Source: Ectothiorhodospiraceae bacterium
GTDB taxonomy: Bacteria; Pseudomonadota; Gammaproteobacteria; Nitrococcales; AK92
Direction: 5' to 3'
DNA: 6,732 bases
NCBI GenBank assembly: GCA_029263635.1
Contig: JAJUFY010000121.1
Span: 1 to 6,732, forward strand
Shown: in pieces, positions 1-6,267 of the stretch
Layout: the number at the start of each line of letters is the position of its first letter
Position numbering within the stretch: position 1 is the stretch's first letter
Program-made: the position numbers and the translations under genes
The notes under the pieces: generated by a model
The model's database searches: none
Told to the model about the DNA's origin: nothing
What the model saw: the letters and a program-made list of their open reading frames with translations, nothing else

Positions 1-1081
<1,081 letters not shown>

Positions 1082-1156
1082 CTAACTCACCTCGCTCGCC
1101 GATGCACCGCCGAACAGCGATGCCTCGAATTGGACCCGCAGCAAGGCGGCGGGTTC

Positions 1157-1189
1157 CGGCCAGAGCGCAACTCGCACGCTCTGGGGCCG
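1157..1189 (-). other. Stem-loop between clpS and clpA
   Basis: In the 116-bp gap between clpS and clpA there is a perfect 8-bp inverted repeat, CCAGAGCG (1160-1167) and CGCTCTGG (1177-1184), with a 9-nt loop. With a two-base bulge, CGGCC (1157-1161) can also pair with GGCCG (1185-1189). No T-tract follows on either strand, so it is not a canonical intrinsic terminator. Inference: in the clpS transcript it could stabilise the upstream message or set the clpS:clpA ratio by partial termination or processing. The pairing is seen directly; the role is not. Confidence 0.5.
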
Positions 1190-1197
1190 TCGGCAGC

Positions 1198-1524
1198 CTA
1201 GTCTGCCGGCTCCATGTCGCATAGCAACGGATGCTGGTGCTGCCGGGAATAGCGGTTGACCTGCTCGACCTTGGTCTCGGCGATGTCACGGCTGTACACA
1301 CCGCACACCCCTTTCCCGCGGGTGTGCACATGGAGCATGATCTGCGTCGCCCGGCTGCGATCCATCGCGAAAAACATCTCCAGCACTTCGACGACGAACT
1401 CCATCGGCGTGTAGTCGTCGTTCAGCAGGATGACCTTGTACAGAGGCGGCTGCTTGAGCTCAGGCTTCGCCTCCTGTACCACCAGGCCTTCGTCTCGATC
1501 GTGTTTGGTGTCGTGCCCTGCCAT
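1198..1524 (-). CDS. clpS: ATP-dependent Clp protease adaptor protein ClpS
   Basis: ClpS binds the N-domain of ClpA and delivers proteins with destabilising N-terminal residues (N-end rule) to ClpAP. The chosen product has 108 residues, matching the family (E. coli 106). A disordered charged N-terminal tail (1-25) is followed by the core: LLNDDYTPMEFV, with the substrate-pocket residues N35, D36, D37 and gate residue M41, then LHVHTRGKGVCGVY, with the pocket histidine H67, and the C-terminal IAETK and HPLLC motifs. The frame stays open upstream to an ATG at 1674, giving 158 residues. That extension has no ClpS-like sequence and would lie across the candidate promoter, so ATG 1524 is preferred. 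The ribosome binding site is weak (GAAGG only 2 nt from the ATG). clpA follows on the same strand. cspD, which often neighbours clpS, is absent here. Confidence 0.96.
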   Translation of the reverse strand: MAGHDTKHDRDEGLVVQEAKPELKQPPLYKVILLNDDYTPMEFVVEVLEMFFAMDRSRATQIMLHVHTRGKGVCGVYSRDIAETKVEQVNRYSRQHQHPLLCDMEPAD

Positions 1525-1555
1525 TGCCTTCAAACTATCTGAGTGCAGTGCGGGT

Positions 1556-1584
1556 AGTTTAAAAGAGCCGGGTACGTCCTCCAA
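1556..1584 (-). promoter_or_regulatory. Candidate sigma-70 promoter for clpS
   Basis: Read on the minus strand, TTGGAG (1579-1584) and TAAACT (1556-1561) are separated by 17 bp, placing transcription start near 1549 and a leader of about 25 nt before clpS ATG 1524. The boxes match the consensus at 3 of 6 and 4 of 6 positions, so this is only plausible. It fits the position expected for a clpS-clpA promoter after the aceA terminator. Confidence 0.35.
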
Positions 1585-1763
1585 ACACGCGGATCCGGCC
1601 GCATGCCCGACCAGCTGTACCAGGCCTGCCGCCGCTCCGGGTTCTTCACATGGCGGCATGGAGAACGGATTCAAGCGGCCATCCTGACGCGGAATCCGGA
1701 CCGCCTCGGTAGAATCCTCAGCACACGTACAGGAAGCCCGCAGGCAACCCGGACGCCAGGCGT

Positions 1764-1793
1764 AAAAAAGGGCGAGCCCGTAAAGGCCCGCCC
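1764..1793 (-). terminator. Rho-independent terminator of aceA
   Basis: In the leftward transcript a 9-bp stem (1785-1793 pairing with 1770-1778, with one G-U pair) closes a 6-nt loop and is followed at once by six T residues (complement of 1764-1769). It begins about 43 nt after the aceA stop codon. There is no T-tract in the rightward direction, so it acts on leftward transcription. It should insulate clpS-clpA from aceA expression. Confidence 0.87.
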
Positions 1794-1804
1794 CGATCTG
1801 GCCC

Positions 1805-1824
1805 GCGGCGGCCGCAGCCGCCGC
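1805..1824 (-). other. GC-rich hairpin just after the aceA stop codon
   Basis: GCGGCGGC (1805-1812) and GCCGCCGC (1817-1824) form a perfect 8-bp all-GC stem with a 4-nt loop, 11 nt beyond the aceA stop. No T-tract follows directly, and the true terminator hairpin comes 11 nt further on. Inference: it could protect the aceA mRNA 3' end from exonucleases, or make ribosome-free RNA polymerase pause ahead of the terminator. Confidence 0.55.
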
Positions 1825-1835
1825 TACAACACCGA

Positions 1836-3434
1836 TCAGTCGAACTGATTCATGGTGTTGTCCTTGCCGCCGGCCTTGAGCGCGGCTTCGCCGGCGAAGT
1901 ACTCCTTGTGGTCATCGCCGATGTTGGAACCGGCCATGTCCTGGTGCTTCACGGTGGCGATGCCCTCGCGGATCTCGCGGCGCTGGACGCCGGCCACATA
2001 GGCCAGCATGCCTTCGTCGCCGAAGTAGCCGCGCGCCAGCTCGTCGGTGGACAGAGCGGCGGTGTGGTAGGTCGGCAGCGTGATGAGGTGGTGGAAGATG
2101 CCGGCCTCGCGCGACGCATCCCGCTGGAAGGTGCGGATGCGGCGATCGGCCTCGGCGGCCAGCTCGCTGTCATCGTACTCGGCGCTCATCAGCTTGGCGC
2201 GGTCGTAGGCCGACACGTCCTTGCCCTGGGCAACCCAGTCGTCGAACACCTGCTGACGGAAGTTCAGCGTCCAGTTGAAGGACGGGCTGTTGTTGTACAC
2301 CAGCTTGGCGTTCGGGACGACCTCGCGGATGCGGTCGACCATGCTGGCGATCTGCTCGACGTGCGGCTTCTCGGTCTCGATCCACAGCAGGTCGGCGCCG
2401 TTCTGCAGGGCGGTGATGCAGTCGAGCACCACGCGGTCCTCGCCCGAGCCTTCCTTGAAGCAGAACAGGCCGGACGGCAGGCGCTTGACCTTCTTCAGCT
2501 TGCCCTGCGCCTTGATCACCACATCGCCGTTCTCGATGTCGTCGGCGCTGTTGATGTACTCGCCGTCCAGGAAGCTGTTGTACAGGTCGCCGATGTCGCC
2601 CGGCTCCTTGGTGACGGCGATCTGCTTGGTCAGACCGGCGCCGAGGGAGTCGGTGCGGGCGACGATGATGCCGTCATCCACGCCCAGCTCCAGGAAGGCA
2701 TAGCGGATGGCGTTGATCTTGGCCAGGAAGTCCTGGTGCGGCACGGTGACCTTGCCGTCCTGGTGACCGCACTGCTTCTCGTCGGACACCTGGTTCTCGA
2801 TCTGGATGGCGCAGGCTCCCGCCTCGATCATCTTCTTGGCCAGCAGGTAGGTGGCCTCCTCGTTGCCGAAGCCGGCATCGATGTCGGCGATGATCGGCAC
2901 GACGTGGGTCTCGAAGTTCTCGATCTTGTCGAGGATCTCGGCTTCCTTGGCCTTGTCGCCGGCCTGGCGGGCAGCGTCCAGGTCACGGAACAGGTGGTTC
3001 AGCTCCCAGGCGTCGGCCTGCTTGAGGAAGGTGTACAGCTCCTCGATCAGCTCCGGCACGGTGGTCTTCTCGTGCATGGACTGGTCGGGCAGCGGACCGA
3101 ACTTGGAGCGCAGCGCAGCCACCATCCAGCCGGACAGGTACAGGTAGCGGCCCTTGGTGCTGCCGTGGCGGCGCTTGATGGAGATCAGCTTCTGCTGACC
3201 GATGAAACCGTGCCAGCAACCCAGCGACTGGGTGTACTTACTCGGGTCAGCGTCGTACTCAGCCATGTCGCGGCGCATGATGGCCGCGGTGTACTTGGCG
3301 ATATCCAGACCGGTCTTGAAGCGGTTCTGGGCGCGCATGCGGGCTGCATATTCCGGGTTGATCGCGCTCCAGCCGCCCTTGTATTGATCGCGCAACGCGG
3401 CGACCTGTTGGATATCCTTCGAATACTGAGACAT
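1836..3434 (-). CDS. aceA: Isocitrate lyase, long gammaproteobacterial form
   Basis: Isocitrate lyase splits isocitrate into glyoxylate and succinate, the first committed step of the glyoxylate shunt, needed for growth on acetate and fatty acids. The product has 532 residues, like the 531-residue Pseudomonas aeruginosa enzyme and about 100 longer than that of E. coli. Visible motifs: SGWMVAALRS (101-110), DIDAGFGN (184-191, metal/substrate region), the catalytic loop EKQCGHQDGK with nucleophilic Cys222, the family-specific insert (about 265-340), NNSPSFNW (381-388), TLPTYHTAA (452-460), and a conserved C-terminal tail ending NTMNQFD. The frame extends upstream to 3566, but ATG 3434 is chosen because it has a good ribosome binding site and the product then begins MSQYSKDI..., like its homologues. 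Lys-Gln-Cys-Gly-His and overall similarity favour isocitrate lyase over 2-methylisocitrate lyase. It is divergent from nudJ and followed by two hairpins. A malate synthase gene is not in the window. Confidence 0.98.
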   Translation of the reverse strand: MSQYSKDIQQVAALRDQYKGGWSAINPEYAARMRAQNRFKTGLDIAKYTAAIMRRDMAEYDADPSKYTQSLGCWHGFIGQQKLISIKRRHGSTKGRYLYLSGWMVAALRSKFGPLPDQSMHEKTTVPELIEELYTFLKQADAWELNHLFRDLDAARQAGDKAKEAEILDKIENFETHVVPIIADIDAGFGNEEATYLLAKKMIEAGACAIQIENQVSDEKQCGHQDGKVTVPHQDFLAKINAIRYAFLELGVDDGIIVARTDSLGAGLTKQIAVTKEPGDIGDLYNSFLDGEYINSADDIENGDVVIKAQGKLKKVKRLPSGLFCFKEGSGEDRVVLDCITALQNGADLLWIETEKPHVEQIASMVDRIREVVPNAKLVYNNSPSFNWTLNFRQQVFDDWVAQGKDVSAYDRAKLMSAEYDDSELAAEADRRIRTFQRDASREAGIFHHLITLPTYHTAALSTDELARGYFGDEGMLAYVAGVQRREIREGIATVKHQDMAGSNIGDDHKEYFAGEAALKAGGKDNTMNQFD

Positions 3435-3440
3435 GATCGT

Positions 3441-3446
3441 TCCTCT
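3441..3446 (-). promoter_or_regulatory. Ribosome binding site deciding the aceA start
   Basis: AGAGGA on the minus strand lies 6 nt before ATG 3434. No comparable site precedes the upstream in-frame start at 3566, so this sets the aceA start. Confidence 0.8.
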
Positions 3447-3559
3447 AAAATGGTGGGGGATGAAACTGCAGCAGCCGCGCGAACTGTCGGCATCGCTTCG
3501 CAGTGATCGAGCACCCAAATCAACTGCCACACGTGGCGACCCATCCGACGACCGGGCCG

Positions 3560-3639
3560 CTAGCACCGGTCGGCGGAACGATCCATCGCGACCAAGTTCG
3601 GTACGATCATTGGCAACTCTCCATGCACGGGTTGATCAT
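3560..3639 (-). other. Two overlapping mini-ORFs in the probable aceA leader
   Basis: On the minus strand, ATG 3639 opens a 10-codon frame (MINPCMESCQ) whose TGA at 3607-3609 overlaps, as ATGA, the ATG at 3610 of a 16-codon frame (MIVPNLVAMDRSADRC, stop at 3560). The second has a possible ribosome binding site, GGAGAG, 6 nt upstream (3617-3622). Neither peptide shows a run of regulatory codons or resembles a known leader peptide. They lie upstream of aceA on its strand. Chance is a reasonable alternative. Confidence 0.15.
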
Positions 3640-3645
3640 GGAGAG
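3617..3645. repeat. Perfect inverted repeat 9-11-9
   Basis: CTCTCCATG (3617-3625) and CATGGAGAG (3637-3645) are perfect reverse complements around an 11-nt centre. Half-site centres are 20 bp apart, about two helical turns, which suits a dimeric regulator. As RNA in the aceA direction it is a stable hairpin whose 3' arm contains GGAGAG, the possible ribosome binding site of the mini-ORF at 3610. Direct repeats TGGCAAC flank it. Whether it works as DNA or RNA cannot be told from sequence. Confidence 0.6.
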
Positions 3646-3782
3646 CCCCACGCTGGCAACGCGCCCTCGACATCATCGGCACAAGCCTCGAAGGAAGACG
3701 CGCTACGTTTTTACTGCCGGCAGCACAGATCCCGCAGCCCGATTTCCGCACCGCGGATTGCCTGCACCGCCAACGGCACGCA

Positions 3783-3812
3783 AGTATATTGTCGCAACGC
3801 AGCATTTAGCAA
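3783..3812 (-). promoter_or_regulatory. Candidate sigma-70 promoter for aceA
   Basis: On the minus strand TTGCTA (3807-3812) and TATACT (3783-3788) are 18 bp apart, matching the consensus at 4 of 6 and 5 of 6 positions. Start would be near 3776, about 340 nt before the aceA ATG. I see no better promoter nearer the gene, but a weak or activator-dependent one could be missed. Confidence 0.42.
3785..3790 (+). promoter_or_regulatory. Possible -10 element for nudJ
   Basis: TATATT matches the -10 consensus at 5 of 6 positions and would start transcription near 3797, about 83 nt before nudJ. It overlaps the minus-strand -10 box, so the two could not be used at once. No convincing -35 box lies at the proper distance, so use without an activator is doubtful. 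Confidence 0.22.
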
Positions 3813-3827
3813 TCCAAATCAACCACT

Positions 3828-3858
3828 AATCCGGCGACAGACCCGTCATCGCCGGATT
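3828..3858. repeat. Perfect inverted repeat 10-11-10 upstream of nudJ
   Basis: AATCCGGCGA (3828-3837) and TCGCCGGATT (3849-3858) are perfect reverse complements around an 11-nt centre, with half-sites 21 bp apart (two helical turns). It ends 21 bp before the nudJ ATG, and its centre is about 67 bp upstream of the predicted aceA start. It could be an operator or activator site for either gene, or a leader hairpin in the nudJ mRNA. There is no T-tract, so it is not an intrinsic terminator. Confidence 0.65.
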
Positions 3859-3879
3859 CGCAACCGACGGAAACCAAGC

Positions 3880-4329
3880 ATGGGCTGGAATCCTCACCTG
3901 ACGGTGGCTGCCGTCATAGCACGCGACGACCGCTATCTGCTTGTCGAAGAACACATTGACGGGCGTGCCTTGCTCAATCAGCCGGCCGGTCATGTCGAGG
4001 ATGACGAATCGCTGATCGAGGCGGTAATCCGGGAAGTCCGGGAAGAAACGGCCTGGGAATTCGCGCCCGAAGCCCTGGTCGGCATCTACCGCTGGCGCCG
4101 GAATGACGCCGGCGATACGTTTTTCCGCTTCTGCTTCACCGGCCGCCTGGTCCGCCATCACGAGGGCCAGCCGCTCGATCCGGACATCACCCGCACCCTC
4201 TGGCTGACGCCGGCCGAGCTGACCGCGCAGGCGGCACGCCACCGCAGCCCACTGGTCGGGCGCTGCCTGGCCGACCATCTCGCCGGCCGCCGCTATCCGC
4301 TGGCCTTGCTGGGCGAGGTAACGAGCTAG
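3880..4329 (+). CDS. nudJ: NudJ-type Nudix hydrolase (phosphatase NudJ)
   Basis: NudJ-family Nudix enzymes hydrolyse nucleoside di- and triphosphates, and E. coli NudJ also releases phosphate from the thiamine precursor HMP-PP. The product has 149 residues (E. coli 153). It opens NPHLTVAAVI, then NQPAGHVE and the Nudix box at 37-59: G37, E43, R51, E52, E55 and E56 are present, but the usual glycine near the end is alanine (EETAW, A58). The C-terminal half keeps the NudJ signatures DPDITRTLWL (100-109), RSPLV (122-126) and RRYPLALLGE (137-146). The frame is open upstream to 3433, but homology begins at ATG 3880. The ribosome binding site is poor (a GGA about 9 nt away). It lies 67 bp before mnmA on the same strand, the order known in several gammaproteobacteria. 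The family is secure; the in vivo substrate is not. Confidence 0.93.
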   Translation: MGWNPHLTVAAVIARDDRYLLVEEHIDGRALLNQPAGHVEDDESLIEAVIREVREETAWEFAPEALVGIYRWRRNDAGDTFFRFCFTGRLVRHHEGQPLDPDITRTLWLTPAELTAQAARHRSPLVGRCLADHLAGRRYPLALLGEVTS

Positions 4330-4335
4330 CCGCCC

Positions 4336-4358
4336 GCCGCCGTGTTACCCTTGGCGGC
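4336..4358 (+). other. Weak stem-loop between nudJ and mnmA
   Basis: GCCGCC (4336-4341) pairs with GGCGGC (4353-4358) around an 11-nt loop and is followed by only TTT. It is too weak in its T-tract to be called a terminator. It could attenuate read-through from nudJ into mnmA or be incidental in GC-rich DNA. Confidence 0.3.
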
Positions 4359-4396
4359 TTTCGATACAGACCCGGTTGAATCGCATATTCCCGCCC

Positions 4397-5497
4397 ATGA
4401 CCTCGTCGAAGCATGTCATTGTCGGCCTCTCCGGAGGAGTCGACTCGTCCGTTGCCGCGCTGCTGCTGCTTGAGCAGGGCTATCGCGTGGAAGGCATGTT
4501 CATGAAGAACTGGGAAGACGACGACGATGCCACCACCTGCAGCGCCGAGCAGGATCTCGCCGACGCCAAGCAGGTCTGCGCCGAACTCGGCATCCCCCTG
4601 CACCAGGTCAACTTCGCCAGGGAGTACCGCCAGCAGGTCTTCGACGACTGCCTGCAGGAATTCGCTGCCGGACGCACCCCGAACCCGGATGTGCTCTGCA
4701 ACCAGCACATCAAGTTCAAGGCCTTCCTCGACCACGCCCTGCGGCTGGGCGCCGACCTGGTGGCCACCGGCCACTACGCGCGGATCCAGCCCAACGGCGG
4801 CACGCTGCACCTTTGCAAGGGGCGGGATGGCAACAAGGATCAGAGCTATTTCCTCTACACGCTGGGCCAGGCGCAGCTGGCGCGCACGCTGTTTCCGCTC
4901 GGGGAACTGGAAAAGCCGGCGGTGCGGGAACTGGCCGAGCAGGCCGGCTTCCTGAACTTCGACAAAAAGGACAGCACCGGCATCTGCTTCATCGGCGAGC
5001 GCGACTTCAGCGAATTCCTGGCACGCTACCTGCCTCGCACGCCCGGCGACATCGAGACCCCTGACGGCGAAGTCGTCGGCCGCCACAAGGGGCTGGCGTT
5101 CTACACCCTGGGCCAGCGGCAGGGGCTCGGCATTGGCGGCCTGCGCGGCCACGAAGGCGCCACCTGGTATGTGGCCGACAAGGATCCGGCGCGCAACGTG
5201 CTGGTCGTGGCTCCTTCTCACGATCATCCGCTGCTGTTCGCCTCGGGCCTGGATGCCGAACGGCTGCACTGGGTGGCCGGCGCCGCGCCGGCACGCGAAT
5301 TCCGCTGCACCGCCAAGATCCGCTACCGGCAGCCGGACCAGGCCTGCCAGGTCCGGCTGCAGGCCGACGGCAGCGCCGAGGTCGTGTTCGAGACGCCGCA
5401 GCGAGCGGTCACTCCGGGGCAGTCCATCGTGTTCTACGACGGCGACGTCTGCCTCGGGGGCGGCATCATCCGTCGCCGGCATGAGGTGGCAGCATGA
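4397..5497 (+). CDS. mnmA: tRNA-specific 2-thiouridylase MnmA
   Basis: MnmA (TrmU) activates U34 of the tRNAs for Lys, Glu and Gln with ATP, then inserts sulfur delivered by the IscS-Tus relay, giving 2-thiouridine at the wobble base. The product has 366 residues (E. coli 368). Seen: the PP-loop SGGVDSS (12-18), FMKNWEDDD (35-43), NPDVLCNQHIKFK with catalytic Cys101, GHYAR (125-129), DQSYFLYTL (148-156), DSTGICFIGER with the second catalytic Cys197, YTLGQRQGLGIGG (236-248), and the C-terminal beta domain ending PGQS, DVCLGGGII. A TTG at 4376 would add seven residues; ATG 4397 is preferred because the product then begins just before HVIVGLSGG, as in homologues. Neither start has a clear ribosome binding site. 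Its stop overlaps the hflD start as ATGA, indicating translational coupling. No key residue is missing. Confidence 0.97.
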   Translation: MTSSKHVIVGLSGGVDSSVAALLLLEQGYRVEGMFMKNWEDDDDATTCSAEQDLADAKQVCAELGIPLHQVNFAREYRQQVFDDCLQEFAAGRTPNPDVLCNQHIKFKAFLDHALRLGADLVATGHYARIQPNGGTLHLCKGRDGNKDQSYFLYTLGQAQLARTLFPLGELEKPAVRELAEQAGFLNFDKKDSTGICFIGERDFSEFLARYLPRTPGDIETPDGEVVGRHKGLAFYTLGQRQGLGIGGLRGHEGATWYVADKDPARNVLVVAPSHDHPLLFASGLDAERLHWVAGAAPAREFRCTAKIRYRQPDQACQVRLQADGSAEVVFETPQRAVTPGQSIVFYDGDVCLGGGIIRRRHEVAA

Positions 5498-6111
5498 CGC
5501 CCGCCGACCGCAATCAGGCGCTGGCCCTGGCGGCCGCCTTCCAGGCGGTCTCGGTGGTGATCGACATTGCCCGTCACGGCCGGACCAATACCGCGCTGGT
5601 GCGCACCTGCCTGCAGGGGCTGGTGCAGCCGTACCAGTCCGATCTGGCCGGACTCTACGGCATCGAGCAGCTGCGTCCCGGGCTGATCGCCCTGCAGGCG
5701 CAGCTGACCCACCCGCAAGATCCCCACTTCACCCGCTATGCGGTGATGCTGCTGCACCTGGAAAGCCGGCTGCGCCGGCAACCGGACCGGCTGCAGGGCA
5801 TCGCCGCCGGCCTGGACCGGGTGCGGCGCCAGGTCGAATATTTCGGCGGCGCCGACAGCGGCCCGGTGATCGCCGCCCTCGCCCACCTCTACAGCGAGCA
5901 CGTCAGCACGCTGCGACCGCGCATCCTCATCACCGGGGAGCGGGCTTACCTGGAACAGGCCCAGAACGCCGAACTGATCCGCGCGCTCCTGCTGTCGGCG
6001 CTGCGCGCCCTGAGCTTCTGGCGACAGCATGGCGGCAGCCGGTTCGGGCTGATCCTGCGGCGCTGGCGCGTGCTGCGGGCGGTGGCAGAACTGCTTGCCG
6101 TCGACGGCTGA
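5494..6111 (+). CDS. hflD: High frequency lysogenization protein HflD homologue
   Basis: HflD is a small, mostly helical, membrane-associated protein. In E. coli it binds the lambda CII activator and hinders lysogeny, but its normal cellular role is unsettled. The product has 205 residues (E. coli 213), predicted mostly helical from its Ala/Leu-rich, Arg-rich composition, with no signal peptide or clear transmembrane segment. Family motifs visible: an N-terminal LALAAAFQAV (10-19), the central HFTRYAVMLLHLESRL (78-93), LRPRILITGE (140-149), and the C-terminal FWRQHGGSRFGLILRR (175-190). It overlaps mnmA by 4 bp (ATGA), the usual gammaproteobacterial arrangement; purB, which often follows, is replaced here by acnA. 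No ribosome binding site of its own is obvious, which fits coupling to mnmA. I see no clear terminator after it. Confidence 0.93.
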   Translation: MTPADRNQALALAAAFQAVSVVIDIARHGRTNTALVRTCLQGLVQPYQSDLAGLYGIEQLRPGLIALQAQLTHPQDPHFTRYAVMLLHLESRLRRQPDRLQGIAAGLDRVRRQVEYFGGADSGPVIAALAHLYSEHVSTLRPRILITGERAYLEQAQNAELIRALLLSALRALSFWRQHGGSRFGLILRRWRVLRAVAELLAVDG

Positions 6112-6155
6112 ATGACCGGCGGCCCCAACATGGCACCTTTTGCCGTTGACTAGTG

Positions 6156-6161
6156 TATGAT
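6156..6161 (+). promoter_or_regulatory. Possible -10 element for acnA
   Basis: TATGAT matches the -10 consensus at 5 of 6 positions in the 156-bp gap after hflD, predicting a start near 6168 and a leader of about 100 nt. TTGACT at 6146-6151 looks like a -35 box but is only 4 bp away, so it cannot pair with it. No good -35 sits at 16-18 bp, so an activator may be needed if the box is real. Confidence 0.3.
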
Positions 6162-6204
6162 TAGCGCCGCTTTTTAGAGGCCGTTTGCCGCCTCAATTCG
6201 CGAC

Positions 6205-6234
6205 CTTCTGCGGCGTGTCAACGTCCGGCAGAGG
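6205..6234 (+). other. Stem-loop in the acnA leader
   Basis: Positions 6205-6211 (CCTTCTG plus C at 6211, read as CTTCTGC with its preceding C) pair with 6228-6234 (GCAGAGG) in a 7-bp stem with one G-U pair and a 16-nt loop. The stem ends 33 nt before the acnA start and directly before an alternative in-frame ATG at 6235. It could influence mRNA stability or start choice. The pairing is modest and may be chance. Confidence 0.28.
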
Positions 6235-6257
6235 ATGGACCTGAACGACCATGCACT

Positions 6258-6263
6258 GGGAGG
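6258..6263 (+). promoter_or_regulatory. Strong ribosome binding site deciding the acnA start
   Basis: GGGAGG lies 4 nt before ATG 6268. The in-frame ATG at 6235 has only a GAGG touching it with no spacer, so 6268 is preferred. Confidence 0.75.
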
Positions 6264-6267
6264 CACG

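Larger units (their letters stand above)
1525..1835. other. clpS-aceA intergenic region (311 bp)
   Basis: This non-coding stretch separates the 3' end of aceA from the start of clpS, both read leftward. Next to aceA it contains a GC hairpin and then an intrinsic terminator. Next to clpS it contains a candidate promoter. The middle, about 1590-1760, shows nothing I can support. An open frame on each strand crosses it (the clpS extension and a rightward frame from 1603), but neither resembles a known protein or has a ribosome binding site. Confidence 0.7.
3435..3879. other. Divergent aceA-nudJ control region (445 bp)
   Basis: No protein of convincing length is encoded here. The region holds the aceA ribosome binding site, a near-palindrome GCCACACGTGGC (3526-3537), two tiny minus-strand frames (3560-3639), a 9-11-9 inverted repeat (3617-3645) flanked by direct repeats TGGCAAC (3611-3617 and 3654-3660), a 10-bp palindrome CTGCCGGCAG (3714-3723), overlapping divergent -10-like boxes (3783-3790) and a 10-11-10 inverted repeat (3828-3858). 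The stretch 3780-3830 is visibly richer in A and T than its surroundings, as expected for promoters. If aceA is transcribed from the box at 3783-3788, its leader is about 340 nt long. Confidence 0.75.

Noticed and set aside
1525..1674. N-terminal extension of ClpS to an ATG at 1674 (158 residues)
   Set aside because: The added 50 residues resemble nothing in ClpS, the family is about 105 residues long, and the extension spans the candidate promoter and non-coding DNA.
1684..1715. A rightward promoter from CTGACG and TAGAAT
   Set aside because: The spacing is 20 bp, and it would only drive antisense transcription into the aceA terminator and aceA. There is no supporting gene.
1908..3506. A 532-codon open frame on the plus strand, antisense to almost all of aceA
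   Set aside because: It mirrors the aceA reading frame. Strong G/C preference at aceA third positions removes stops on the opposite strand. The translation is Val/Leu/Asp/Gly-rich with no recognisable motif, and no ribosome binding site supports it.
4187..5482. A 431-codon minus-strand open frame across nudJ and mnmA
   Set aside because: It lies opposite two securely identified genes, crosses their intergenic gap, and its product has no family motif. It is a shadow of GC-rich coding sequence.
6131..6144. A sigma-54-like TGGCAC...TGCC before acnA
   Set aside because: The GG and GC pairs are separated by 8 bp rather than the strict 10 bp required for a -24/-12 promoter.
5133..6149. A 338-codon plus-strand open frame overlapping mnmA and hflD in another frame
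   Set aside because: Its translation is low-complexity Arg/Ala/Pro/Gly, typical of an out-of-frame reading of GC-rich genes, while MnmA and HflD match their families over full length.
6146..6161. TTGACT and TATGAT as a -35/-10 pair
   Set aside because: Only 4 bp lie between the boxes, so they cannot form a sigma-70 promoter together.
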